Source: an uncultured Pseudomonadales bacterium (lineage in GTDB: Bacteria; Pseudomonadota; Gammaproteobacteria; Pseudomonadales; Azotimanducaceae). From it: a stretch of 64,000 nt of DNA. The number at the start of each line of letters is the position of its first letter. Within the stretch, counting starts at the first letter, position 1. Under the pieces are notes generated by a model that had not been told where the DNA came from, ran no database searches, and saw only the letters and a program-made list of their open reading frames with translations. Location: NCBI GenBank assembly GCA_943787425.1, contig CALSMJ010000001.1, forward strand, positions 1,229,271-1,293,270, in the 5' to 3' direction. The position numbers and the translations under genes were made by a program. Shown here one piece after another: positions 53,985-62,759 of this stretch.

Positions 53985-54789
53985 TGCCGAAGTTCGGTTC
54001 TGGCACCGTTCGAACACGCCAGTGCGATTTCAGGAAACCCCGTTGTTAAACCAAGACTACCTCCCCCAACATCTGGCGCCGCATCTTATGGAGCACGGCT
54101 TCCAAGGGTGTATCGCAATGCTTGAGACCGAACTTGCCGCGCTGTCATCAATGCAACGCGATACCCTGATCGCGTCGCGCCCTATTTTGGGCATGGTGCC
54201 AAGGCTGCCCGAGCAGGATGCGTTGGCCTTGACGCCGCAGCCAGGCGTCCTGGGCTATCACCTTCCGGTTTTTACCGGCTCAACGTTGCAATTGAAACAG
54301 CTCGATAGGCTGTGTGATCTCGGTTTACCCCTGGCGGTAGACCTCGCCCGCACGCCGATTGCGCCCCTGCGCAATTTGATCGAGACAAAACCGACCCTGC
54401 AGGTTATTTTAAATCATTCCGGCAGACCCGACGGGGACCCTGATGAAGCTGTCGCCGCGAAGGATCCTTGGCCAACCGCCCTGCGGTGGCTGCAAGATCA
54501 GCCCCAAACGGCCATCACACTATCCGGGCTGATCCATCCAGGCGAGGCCAGCCATTTCGATGACTGGGACCTGCCGGAGGCGCACTTTAAGCCAAGGCTC
54601 GCCGATCTCCTGGCGATTTTTGGGGAGGACAGAATATTGTTTAGTTCAAACTGGCCCTTGGGTCTCATGACAGCAAGTTTCGAAGATACCCTGGATCTGG
54701 TGACCGCTTTAATCGAGGCCTTATCACCCTCGAGCTTGGCCAAAATCATGGGTCTCAATGCCGCCCGATGCTACGGGATAAGCCCCTAG
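53974..54789 (+). CDS. Amidohydrolase-2 family TIM-barrel protein without the HxH metal motif
   Basis: The 271-residue protein has the amidohydrolase-2 layout: an N-terminal strand, the mid-barrel VILNHSGRPDG (family: LDHxGxP) and a late FSSNWPLG (family: GSDWP). Where family members begin DAHxHFW, this one reads IDAEVRFW, so both metal histidines are replaced, and the late aspartate is asparagine. It either uses metal-free chemistry or is not catalytic. The ATG lies inside the end of the alkylsulfatase gene and its stop is one base before the next ATG, so it belongs to the same operon. Confidence 0.75.
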   Translation: MRIDAEVRFWHRSNTPVRFQETPLLNQDYLPQHLAPHLMEHGFQGCIAMLETELAALSSMQRDTLIASRPILGMVPRLPEQDALALTPQPGVLGYHLPVFTGSTLQLKQLDRLCDLGLPLAVDLARTPIAPLRNLIETKPTLQVILNHSGRPDGDPDEAVAAKDPWPTALRWLQDQPQTAITLSGLIHPGEASHFDDWDLPEAHFKPRLADLLAIFGEDRILFSSNWPLGLMTASFEDTLDLVTALIEALSPSSLAKIMGLNAARCYGISP

Positions 54790-54790
54790 C

Positions 54791-55645
54791 ATGCGGATTG
54801 GACTACTCCACCCGGGCGCAATGGGCGCAGCCGTCGGCGCGTGTTTTACAGCCTGCGGCCATACCGTCAATTGGGTCAACCACAACCGAAGCCAGGCAAC
54901 CCAAGCCAGAGCCGCCCGGGCCGGCCTGCTGCCCTGCACAAACCTTGCTGAGCTCACCCAAGGCGTCGAACTCATCATCAGCGTGTGTCCACCCCACGCC
55001 GCAACCGAGGTGGCCCAAGACGTTGCCGCGACCGGTTATCAAGGTCAATATCTAGACGCCAATGCGATCGCACCGTCGAAGCTGGCCGCGATTGACGCGC
55101 TTTTGTCCGGGCACTCAATTCACTTAATTGATGGCAGTCTCATCGGCGGACCCGTTTGGCCCAGTGAGGCCGCCAATGGCCAAACCACGCTGCATCTGTC
55201 CGGTGCAGGCTCAGATGCCATCGCCGCTTTATTGACCGGCTCTCCCCTAAAAACTGCGGTCCTGTCGAAGCAACCGGGGGATGCCAGCGCCTTGAAAATG
55301 GTCTTTGCCGCGTTCAGCAAAGGCAGCGCCGCTTTAACGGCAGAGATTCTAAATGTCGCGGAGCAGTATGGCGTCCGCGAGCAATTGAACGAAGCGATTG
55401 GCCAACAAACTGCCGGGCAATGGCAGCGCACACTCGCCGGCACCGCCTCAAAAGCTTGGCGGTTCAAAGGCGAAATGCAAGAAATTGCCGAGACCTTCGA
55501 GGCAGTTGGCGCCGAACCCGGCTTTCATCAGGCCGCAGCAGCGGTTTATCAGAAGCTCAGTGCCCACAAGGACTGGACAACAAAACCTGAACTCAGCAGC
55601 CTATTGGCCTCGTTGGCCAAGGCCAAATCACACGCACCGGACTAG
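54791..55645 (+). CDS. NAD(P)-binding 6-phosphogluconate dehydrogenase-like protein (DUF1932)
   Basis: The 284-residue protein starts with a Rossmann fold (MRIGLLHPGAMGAAVGACFTACGHTVNWV) and the 3-hydroxyisobutyrate/6-phosphogluconate dehydrogenase substrate segment (LIDGSLIGGPVW), followed by an all-helical C-terminal half of the DUF1932 type. It probably oxidises a hydroxyacid, but the substrate is not known. The family's catalytic lysine is plausibly the one in ASALKMVFAAFSKG. It follows the amidohydrolase gene with a single base between. Confidence 0.85.
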   Translation: MRIGLLHPGAMGAAVGACFTACGHTVNWVNHNRSQATQARAARAGLLPCTNLAELTQGVELIISVCPPHAATEVAQDVAATGYQGQYLDANAIAPSKLAAIDALLSGHSIHLIDGSLIGGPVWPSEAANGQTTLHLSGAGSDAIAALLTGSPLKTAVLSKQPGDASALKMVFAAFSKGSAALTAEILNVAEQYGVREQLNEAIGQQTAGQWQRTLAGTASKAWRFKGEMQEIAETFEAVGAEPGFHQAAAAVYQKLSAHKDWTTKPELSSLLASLAKAKSHAPD

Positions 55646-55655
55646 GCGCTCGATT

Positions 55656-56603
55656 ATGACCATTCAACTCGGCTTTCATATTGGCCAACAAAACATTGCC
55701 CTTGCGGACCTGCGCACGCTTTGGCGTCGGCTCGATCAAAAGGGCGCTGATTGGATCTCATTGTGGGATCATTTTTATGAGGCGCCACCCGCTGGTGGCA
55801 CTCAGGATCACTTCGAAGCCGTCAGTTTGCTGGGCGCACTCGCCGCCGATACCCAAAACGCGCGGATTGGGTGCCTGGTCTTTTATGTGGGGTATCGCAA
55901 CCCTGCCCTGCTCGCGAAAATGGCCTCATCCCTGGATCATATTACCAATGGTCGCTTCGAACTCGGATTGGGTGCCGGCTGGCATGCGCAAGAGGCTGCA
56001 GCTTATGGTTATGATTTTCCGTCAATTGGCACCCGACTGGATATGCTTGACGAAGCGGCAGCGATTATCTCAAGTCTCCTAACCCAACCCAGGACAACCT
56101 TTCAAGGCACCCATTTTTCGGTGCAAAATGCGAGCAATCTACCCAGGCCATTAAACCCTAAACTGCCAATTTGGATCGGCGGCCTTGGGCCCAAAAAGAC
56201 GCTCCGTATCGTCGCCCAGCGGGCGACAGGCTGGAATGCGGCCTACGTCAGCCCAGAGCAGTTCGGGCACCTCAATCAAACGCTAAACCAGTGGTGCGAG
56301 CGTCTGGATCGAGACCCAACGGAGATTGAGCGCAGTGTTAATTTGAGTTTTCACTTGGGACTCACCGAGGCTGATCTCAAAGCCGAACAGGCCCGAATTG
56401 ATTCAGACTGGGGGCCGCAAGCAGCACGCATTCGCGCGGGCTCTTTGGTTTGCACCCCAAGCCAAGCCATTGACAAAATTTTGGCCTACCATCAGCAAGG
56501 AGCAAGTCTGATTAACATCGCGCTGCGCGCACCCTGGCGGGAGGATGCCCTTGACCGCTATCTCAATGAGGTGATGCCGGCGGTCAGAGCGGCCGCTGTT
56601 TAG
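55656..56603 (+). CDS. Luciferase-like (LLM class) flavin/F420-dependent oxidoreductase
   Basis: The 315-residue TIM-barrel protein matches the bacterial luciferase superfamily: LGFHIGQQNIALADLRTLWRRLDQKGADWISLWDHF, then the cofactor-binding LGLGAGWHAQEAAAYGYDFPSIGTRLDMLDEA and PIWIGGLGPKKTLRIVAQRATGWNA. The family covers alkanesulfonate monooxygenases and F420-dependent dehydrogenases; this sequence looks closer to the F420 type, but I cannot settle the cofactor. It is last in the alkylsulfatase cluster and shares its stop with the convergent ferredoxin reductase gene. Confidence 0.88.
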   Translation: MTIQLGFHIGQQNIALADLRTLWRRLDQKGADWISLWDHFYEAPPAGGTQDHFEAVSLLGALAADTQNARIGCLVFYVGYRNPALLAKMASSLDHITNGRFELGLGAGWHAQEAAAYGYDFPSIGTRLDMLDEAAAIISSLLTQPRTTFQGTHFSVQNASNLPRPLNPKLPIWIGGLGPKKTLRIVAQRATGWNAAYVSPEQFGHLNQTLNQWCERLDRDPTEIERSVNLSFHLGLTEADLKAEQARIDSDWGPQAARIRAGSLVCTPSQAIDKILAYHQQGASLINIALRAPWREDALDRYLNEVMPAVRAAAV

Positions 56604-57994
56604 CTTCGAGCAACTTCAAGCATATCGGCAACGCGAGTGAATTTTACTCTCGGCCGGTCGCTTGCGAGGCCCTTTGCGACTTCAGCTTCATCTATTTTTT
56701 TCCAGTCCGCAAAGCTCACAAAGTCGGGCTGCCGGCTCTGAATCAACTTCAGTACGGCCTCGGCAGAGGGTGCGCTCGGCTCAAACATCCGGTTCGCCTG
56801 AAGGTCTTGCATCATCAGCCCAACGGTTTCTTGCGCGCAGGTTTTATTCGTGCCGATCACCCCGCTGGGACCCCGCTTGATCCAGCCTGCGGTGTACAGG
56901 CCAACCACTTGATCGCCTGCAGCATCAACCGCTCGACCGCCTTCATTCAAAATGGTGCCCCAACTTTCGTTGAAGGGCACATCCGGCAAAGGCTGCCCGC
57001 GATATCCCACTGAGCGAAACACAAGGCCTGCTGGAATCACTTCTTCGCGTTCCGTTGCGACTGCTTTTAATTGGCCACGATCATCTAACACCAAATCATT
57101 TTGCAGCAGCTTGACCGCACCCACTCGGCCATCGGCTTCAACCAGCTCAGTCGGTGAAACACAAAACCGAATATGCAGCTGTCTCGGCTTGCCGGCATTC
57201 TCACGCGCGGCATAGGCCGTTATCGTCTCAACGTTTTTAATCGCATTCTTATCGTTACTGTCATCCAGTAGCTTTTGAGAATTGGCGTCGACCACTGCCT
57301 CGCTGGCTAAGATGTTGACATCGGCTTCCGCGAATTCGCCCATCTCTTTAATTTCAGGTGGTGTGAAGGCGGCTTGTGCTGGCCCTCTTCTTCCCAAAAT
57401 ATAAACGTTCTTCACCTTACTTTCGCTTAACGCGGCAAGGGCGTGATCGGCAATATCGGTGACTTTGAGTTCATCAACGGTTTTACACAGGATTCGTGCG
57501 ACATCCATTGCAACATTACCGATTCCCACCACAACGACGTTCTCTTGGGACAAATCAAACGATCGGTCGGCAAAGTCAGGGTGCCCGTTGTACCAGGCAA
57601 CAAACTCGGTGGCAGAATGACTGCCAAGAAGATCCTCACCGGCTACCCCCAAATTCCGATCAAACGGGCTACCTGTGGTAAACATCACTTGATGGTAGTG
57701 TTCTTTTAAGTCGTCCAAGTGCAGGTGGGTACCGTACTCCACGTTTCCGAAAAAACGGAACCCAGGCGCGGCGGCGCTCTTTTCATAGGCACGGGTCACG
57801 GACTTATCCTTTTGGTGATCCGGCGCAACGCCCGCTCGGACCAGTCCGTAAGGCGTCGGCAATCGATCGAACATGTCGACTTCAACCACCAAATCGGTTT
57901 GCTTGAGTAGATTACTCACCGTATAAAATCCAGACGGGCCGGATCCGATAACGGCCACACGTAACGGGTTCGACTCTGTTCCAACAGCTGACAT
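56600..57994 (-). CDS. Ferredoxin/adrenodoxin-type NADP+ reductase
   Basis: The 464-residue flavoprotein has an FAD fold (VAVIGSGPSGFYTVSNLL), the adrenodoxin-reductase signature around DRLPTPYGLVRAGVAPDHQKDK, a second nucleotide fold (VVVVGIGNVAMDVARIL) and GPSGVIGTNKTCAQET near the C-terminus. It transfers electrons from NADPH to a ferredoxin or to a P450 partner. I place the start at the ATG at 57994, preceded by GGAT; the ATG at 58027 is less likely. No ferredoxin gene is adjacent. Confidence 0.93.
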   Translation of the reverse strand: MSAVGTESNPLRVAVIGSGPSGFYTVSNLLKQTDLVVEVDMFDRLPTPYGLVRAGVAPDHQKDKSVTRAYEKSAAAPGFRFFGNVEYGTHLHLDDLKEHYHQVMFTTGSPFDRNLGVAGEDLLGSHSATEFVAWYNGHPDFADRSFDLSQENVVVVGIGNVAMDVARILCKTVDELKVTDIADHALAALSESKVKNVYILGRRGPAQAAFTPPEIKEMGEFAEADVNILASEAVVDANSQKLLDDSNDKNAIKNVETITAYAARENAGKPRQLHIRFCVSPTELVEADGRVGAVKLLQNDLVLDDRGQLKAVATEREEVIPAGLVFRSVGYRGQPLPDVPFNESWGTILNEGGRAVDAAGDQVVGLYTAGWIKRGPSGVIGTNKTCAQETVGLMMQDLQANRMFEPSAPSAEAVLKLIQSRQPDFVSFADWKKIDEAEVAKGLASDRPRVKFTRVADMLEVARS

Positions 57995-58134
57995 AGCGGT
58001 ATCCAATTGCCTATTGATTCGAGGCAAAAGATAGCAGAATAAAGCGCCTTCGCACAGTAAACCAAGGCGTAAACATTGGCCGGACGCGCAACAGCGCTTA
58101 AACTCATCCCCTCCTGATCAACGGAGTCCGCGTC

Positions 58135-60207
58135 GTGAGTCGACTTTCGAAATTTGCCCTCAGCATCCTCCTCACGCTTGTCCTATTGGCCGCAGCAGCC
58201 TATGTCGGCGTTCGCATGCTGCTGGCAGACCCAGATCAATATCGCGAGGCGCTTGCCGAACAAATCGCCGCCCAAACAGGCTATGCGATCCGATTTGACA
58301 ACCTTGCGTGGCAACTGTGGCCAGATCTTGCCATTCGTATGGATGGCATTGCCGTTTCCGCACTATTGGGCAGCAAGCCCCTTGCCCTCATCGACACACT
58401 CACCATTGACGTGAAACTGATGCCTTTGTTGCGCTCAGGCGAATTAACGCTCGACGCCGTGACGTTGGGCACCCTTAAACTTTATCTCTTCGTCGACGCA
58501 GGCGGCCAAACGAACTATGCCCAAAATGACACGACCCAAAAGCCTAAAACAGCCTCGACAGCCGACACAGCAACAACCGCAACGAGCGACCTGGCTTTAT
58601 CGTCCTTCACGGTTGGATTGATCGAAATTGAGTACATCGACGCGTCCATTCCCGGGGAAATCACGGCATCTTTGAGTCAGGTAACGGGCGCTTATGCCAA
58701 TCAACGACTCAGCCTGGTCCTCAAAAACGAACTTGCCTACGCCGATACCGACCTTGGCATTGACTATGAGGGCCGGTCCGAGGGCACCGTCATTTATAAC
58801 CTTGAAACCCAACAAGTTATGCTCGAGGACCTGTCTCTTCAGGGTAATTTATCAACGCCCATCCAGACCAAGAGCGCATTTGCCTGCGAACTCTCCGGCG
58901 TTTATCAGGTTGAGGCCGACACTTTCATTTTTGAGCAAATGAGCATCGACCATCTTGGGCTCACAACCTTATTCACCGGCAAGCTGTCTGCGATCACGCA
59001 ACCAAAAATCAAGCTGGCGCTCAAAATCGACAGTGCCTTGACCAATGCGGATGTTTTTAACTCAGCTTTTGCCAGTCAAAACTCGCCCCTTGGCCCCATT
59101 ACCGAATTCACCTTTGCTGCAATGGTGCAAGGCACCGATGTGGCACCCGAGCTATCGAGCGTTTCAGGCCGCCTCAACGGTGGCGACTTTAATGGCGAGG
59201 CTGTGATCGACCTTGCGGTCCCAACGCTTGATCTGACCCTCGCCCTGAGTCGCCTGGATCTAGATCCGGGCGGGCCGAGCGCAGGCGACGCGGTCGCGAT
59301 GTCAGCCTCCTCGGCCGCGCTTGACCCCGATACCGTGATCTTACCGATCGAAGCACTGAGCGCCACGCGAGCTAAGATCGATCTACGCATCAAATCACTA
59401 AAAGTGTCACAGGGGGACCTATCGGATGTGCACCTGCGTCTGAGCAATGCGCAATCGAAGTTAACAACCCGTTTAACCGGTCAACTCGCCTCCGGCGACA
59501 TTCAGTTTGAAATGACCTCCGACTATGAACAACAGGCGTTTACCACGCTCGTCGCCAACCTCACCCAAATCGATCTCAATCAACTCGTTCCAGAACAAAC
59601 CTTGGGGCGACTGAGCGCGGCTTCCTCACTCTCCTTCGAGGGGACAAGCCTCGCATCGCTTTCGAAGACGTTGAAGGGATCCAGCCAATTCTCCATCAGC
59701 GATGCCCTGGTCGATATTCGTAAAGTCAAGCAGGGCCTGCAATGGCTGGATCAAATGACCCAGCAATCCTCTGGCGCCGCCGCCTGGCCGGATGATCTCG
59801 TGCTTGACACGTTGAGCGGCAGCCATGTCTTTCAGGCCGGTCTGCCGGGCGCCCAACTCGCGACCTTAAAGTACGAGAACATAACCGTTGGCGCCAGCGG
59901 CGGCTTCGACCTGTTTGAGTCCAGTTTTGACTATGATGTGACGCTGCGTTTAGCCGCAGCGACCAGTGGCCCGCTGCCAGTGAAGGGCCCACTAACCGGT
60001 GTCGCCTGGCCCGCCAACTGTCAAGGCACACTCGAAACGCTGGCGCCAGGCAATTGCCGGATCGATCGAGATAAAGCGCAAGACCTGATCACTGAGATTG
60101 CGCGCAAGGCCCTAAAAGATAAAGCCAAGCAGCGCATCAAGCAAACGATCGAGGACAAGGCGCCGGATGCCCTAAAAGATCTTTTGAAAGGCCTCTTGGG
60201 ATCATGA
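58135..60207 (+). CDS. AsmA family protein
   Basis: The 690-residue protein starts at a GTG (with GGAG upstream), has one N-terminal membrane helix (ALSILLTLVLLAAAAYVGV) and a long beta-rich periplasmic region ending in a basic amphipathic tail with IARKALKDKAKQRI. The opening YREALAEQIAAQTGYAIRFDNLAWQLWPDLAIRMDGI is the AsmA N-terminal signature. AsmA-like proteins are thought to help phospholipid transport to the outer membrane. It overlaps mutY by four bases, an arrangement common in gammaproteobacteria. Confidence 0.92.
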   Translation: MSRLSKFALSILLTLVLLAAAAYVGVRMLLADPDQYREALAEQIAAQTGYAIRFDNLAWQLWPDLAIRMDGIAVSALLGSKPLALIDTLTIDVKLMPLLRSGELTLDAVTLGTLKLYLFVDAGGQTNYAQNDTTQKPKTASTADTATTATSDLALSSFTVGLIEIEYIDASIPGEITASLSQVTGAYANQRLSLVLKNELAYADTDLGIDYEGRSEGTVIYNLETQQVMLEDLSLQGNLSTPIQTKSAFACELSGVYQVEADTFIFEQMSIDHLGLTTLFTGKLSAITQPKIKLALKIDSALTNADVFNSAFASQNSPLGPITEFTFAAMVQGTDVAPELSSVSGRLNGGDFNGEAVIDLAVPTLDLTLALSRLDLDPGGPSAGDAVAMSASSAALDPDTVILPIEALSATRAKIDLRIKSLKVSQGDLSDVHLRLSNAQSKLTTRLTGQLASGDIQFEMTSDYEQQAFTTLVANLTQIDLNQLVPEQTLGRLSAASSLSFEGTSLASLSKTLKGSSQFSISDALVDIRKVKQGLQWLDQMTQQSSGAAAWPDDLVLDTLSGSHVFQAGLPGAQLATLKYENITVGASGGFDLFESSFDYDVTLRLAAATSGPLPVKGPLTGVAWPANCQGTLETLAPGNCRIDRDKAQDLITEIARKALKDKAKQRIKQTIEDKAPDALKDLLKGLLGS

Positions 60208-61232
60208 AACAGACGTTCGCCGACAAGGTCCTGGCCTGGTTCGACGTGTTTGGCCGCCATGATCTGCCTTGGCAACAATCGCTGACCCCTTATCCGGTCT
60301 GGATTTCTGAAATCATGCTGCAACAGACGCAAGTGCAAACGGTGATCCCCTATTTTGACCGCTTTATGGCCCGCTTTCCCTGCGTTAACGCCTTGGCCGA
60401 AGCTGACTTAGATGAGGTGCTGAGTCTGTGGACGGGTCTGGGTTACTACGCGCGCGCTAGAAACCTGCATAAAACAGCCCGCATCATTTCAGAATTTCAC
60501 CAAGGCGAATTCCCGAGATCGCAACAAGACCTTGTGAAATTACCCGGCATCGGCCGATCAACCGCCGGTGCGATTAGCGCAATCTGTTTTAACGAGCGGG
60601 TTGCAATCTTAGACGGCAATGTGAAACGCGTCATCAGCCGCGTCTTCGCCATCGGCGGCTGGCCAGGGCAACGCGACACCGCTGAACGATTGTGGGGCCA
60701 GGCCGAAGCGGTGCTCCCTCATGAACGCATCAATGCCTATACCCAAGCGATGATGGACCTGGGCGCGACGGTCTGCGTTGGCAAAGCCCCGCTGTGCGAG
60801 GCCTGCCCGGTGAATGAGGGGTGCCTGGCGCTTGAGCAGGACTCGATATCCGACTATCCGGGTCGGAAACCGAAAGTCAGCAAGCCCACCCGCCGCACCA
60901 TCATGCTGGTGGTTAAAACCCGAGCTGGTGAAATCAGAGTCGCGCAGCGCCCACCGGAAGGCATCTGGGGCGGTCTTTACAGCTTTCCCGAACTCACCCC
61001 GCAAGCGCTTGAAGCACTCACCCCGCACCTGCCGAGCGCACCGCGGGCGCTCGACACCTTAAAACACAGTTTCACCCACTTCCATCTGATGATCGAGCCT
61101 ATGTTGGTTGAGATCGACGCCATTGAGGACATTCCTAGAATTGATCACGAAGCTTGGCTTTCCGAAGATAACAGCGAGGCCTTCGGTCTCTGTCGGCCTG
61201 CTCAAAAAATCATTCAGTCGCTGCTAGGATGA
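60204..61232 (+). CDS. mutY: Adenine DNA glycosylase MutY
   Basis: MutY removes adenine paired with 8-oxoguanine. The 342-residue protein has the WVSEIMLQQTQVQTV-like ISEIMLQQTQVQTVIPYF motif, the helix-hairpin-helix LPGIGRSTAGAISAICF, the catalytic aspartate region NGNVKRVISR-like DGNVKRVISRVF, the 4Fe-4S cysteines (C-x6-C-x2-C-x5-C: CVGKAPLCEACPVNEGC), and a C-terminal NUDIX-like domain recognising 8-oxoG. It overlaps asmA and is followed by yggX. Confidence 0.96.
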   Translation: MKQTFADKVLAWFDVFGRHDLPWQQSLTPYPVWISEIMLQQTQVQTVIPYFDRFMARFPCVNALAEADLDEVLSLWTGLGYYARARNLHKTARIISEFHQGEFPRSQQDLVKLPGIGRSTAGAISAICFNERVAILDGNVKRVISRVFAIGGWPGQRDTAERLWGQAEAVLPHERINAYTQAMMDLGATVCVGKAPLCEACPVNEGCLALEQDSISDYPGRKPKVSKPTRRTIMLVVKTRAGEIRVAQRPPEGIWGGLYSFPELTPQALEALTPHLPSAPRALDTLKHSFTHFHLMIEPMLVEIDAIEDIPRIDHEAWLSEDNSEAFGLCRPAQKIIQSLLG

Positions 61233-61321
61233 AATCAAAGCGACGCGTCAGCACAAGCGCGATTGCCTCGTGCGCTTCACCCCAGTGCCGTGCCATAATT
61301 TAGCCCGATAAAGGACTTCTT

Positions 61322-61603
61322 ATGACCACGACTGTTTTTTGCAAACTCCTTCAAAAAGACTTGCCTAGATTGGCCGCACCGCCATTTCCTGGCGAGAAGG
61401 GTAACGAGATCTTCGAACACTTTTCCGAGGCGGCATGGCAGCAATGGCAAGCGCGTCAAACCATGCTCATCAATGAAAAGCACCTCAACATGATGGATAA
61501 GGCGCATCGCCGCTACCTAACCGAACAGCGAGATCGATTTCTGAACGGCGAGGCTGCGGACGAGGCCGACGGCTTTGTCGAAATCGAGTCAAATCGGCCT
61601 TAA
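61322..61603 (+). CDS. yggX: Probable Fe(II)-trafficking/oxidative-damage protein YggX
   Basis: The 93-residue protein matches the YggX family: a single early cysteine in TTTVFCKLLQKDLPRL, FPGEKGNEIFEHFSEAAWQQW, and LINEKHLNMMDKAHRRYL. YggX is linked to iron handling and protection of iron-sulfur clusters, fitting its place after the Fe-S enzyme MutY, an order known from enteric bacteria. An AAAGGA lies before the ATG. It shares its stop with the convergent SDR gene inside TTAA. Confidence 0.95.
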   Translation: MTTTVFCKLLQKDLPRLAAPPFPGEKGNEIFEHFSEAAWQQWQARQTMLINEKHLNMMDKAHRRYLTEQRDRFLNGEAADEADGFVEIESNRP

Positions 61604-62421
61604 ATGACGTACCGATCATTCGCGGCCCGTACAGTGATGTCGCTGATGACAACGCCCCACGGCTGATCAATCGCGTGTAGGATTTCGCGAACCAGCCAGA
61701 CCGGGTCAAGCGCGGCATAAGACATGCTTTCGCTGGAACCCAATTCTTGATCTCCCGTGCCTGCAGCAAGGCTGCCCATAGTCGCCATATAGCTGTCATA
61801 CTCTGCGCCAAGAATCCCGCGAATGGCCTCGGGATTCACGACGCCTTGACCAAGACCGGTTCCCGGCACCCCAGTGGGTCGCACCACGGTCACTTTGATT
61901 TTGCCCTGTGATTCAAGCCGCAATGATTCTGACAACATATTGACCGCGGCTTTGGTCGCGCCATAAACGGCACTACCCGCGACGGCACTATTGCCATAGA
62001 TCGAAGACAGATTCACCACATGCCCTCGCCCTTGATCCATCATCACATCATGAACCGCAATAATCCCGTTCAAGACCCCCTTGATATTGACGTCAATACA
62101 GCGATCCCAAGCGGGTCCAGCGGCCTCATGGTCACGATAAAAAGCAAGCGGCATAATCCCGGCGTTGTTCACCATAATATCAATCTTGCCGAATTTCTGA
62201 ATCGCCGCCTCGGTCGCGGCCTTAAGGTCTGCTAGACGGGTCACATCGGCTGCAATCGACAAGCACCGTGCAGAAGTTGGCAACACCTTTTCAAGCGCCG
62301 GGCCATCCAGATCCAGCGCCACAACCAACGCGCCCCGGTCCAAGCAACCGTTTGCCAGCAGCGAGCCAAACCCGCCGCTTGCGCCGGTAATCATCACAAC
62401 CCGATCTTCTAAATAACTCAT
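61600..62421 (-). CDS. Short-chain dehydrogenase/reductase
   Basis: The 273-residue protein is a classical SDR: cofactor motif TGASGGFG (about residue 12), the NNAG motif (VNNAGIMPLAFY), the catalytic serine (VNLSSIYGNSAV) and YGATKAAV (YxxxK). LDLDG at the end of the second strand favours NAD(H). The ATG at 62421 has GAGG upstream and a better family N-terminus than an upstream ATG at 62451. It follows a 338-base gap containing the tandem repeat. Substrate unknown. Confidence 0.92.
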   Translation of the reverse strand: MSYLEDRVVMITGASGGFGSLLANGCLDRGALVVALDLDGPALEKVLPTSARCLSIAADVTRLADLKAATEAAIQKFGKIDIMVNNAGIMPLAFYRDHEAAGPAWDRCIDVNIKGVLNGIIAVHDVMMDQGRGHVVNLSSIYGNSAVAGSAVYGATKAAVNMLSESLRLESQGKIKVTVVRPTGVPGTGLGQGVVNPEAIRGILGAEYDSYMATMGSLAAGTGDQELGSSESMSYAALDPVWLVREILHAIDQPWGVVISDITVRAANDRYVI

Positions 62422-62550
62422 GCTTTGTATCCTCATCGTGATCTTTGCCAATCCCGAGTATACGCGCTCGCAGAACCCTGTTTCTTTAAGCGCGCCCGCT
62501 GTGCGCCGATTTTTATCGGCTCTGTCTTTTAAGAACTGCTCACGTCATTA

Positions 62551-62630
62551 AAAACCGCTCAGGCTTTTTTACAACCGCTCAGGCTGTTTCAAAACCGCTC
62601 AGGCTGTTTCAAAACCGCTCAGGCTGCTGC
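62551..62630 (+). repeat. Tandem repeat of four 20-base units between the amidohydrolase and SDR genes
   Basis: Four units with the consensus AAAACCGCTCAGGCTGTTTC lie at 62551, 62571, 62591 and 62611, all exactly 20 bases long; the outer units differ at their ends. Each unit has a weak dyad (AAC-GC...GC-GTT). The rest of the 338-base gap (62422-62759) shows no gene. On the minus strand the repeats lie about 130-210 bases before the SDR start and after the amidohydrolase stop. Confidence 0.95.
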
Positions 62631-62759
62631 AGACAAGGCTCGAGCGGGGGTCGCCAAGGGCCCTTCGAGCCCAAAATCAGCGCGACTTATCCAAGGGCCA
62701 TAACCATCGGAGACTTGGCGTCAAAGGGCCGTGCGACAGCCACGCCCCTTGTGTCCTGG

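Noticed and set aside
55398..55655. An extension of the luciferase-like gene 86 codons upstream
   Set aside because: That region is the coding end of the DUF1932 gene in another frame; the family N-terminus begins at 55656.
62551..62630. CRISPR array
   Set aside because: The 20-base units are directly adjacent without spacers and no cas gene is near.
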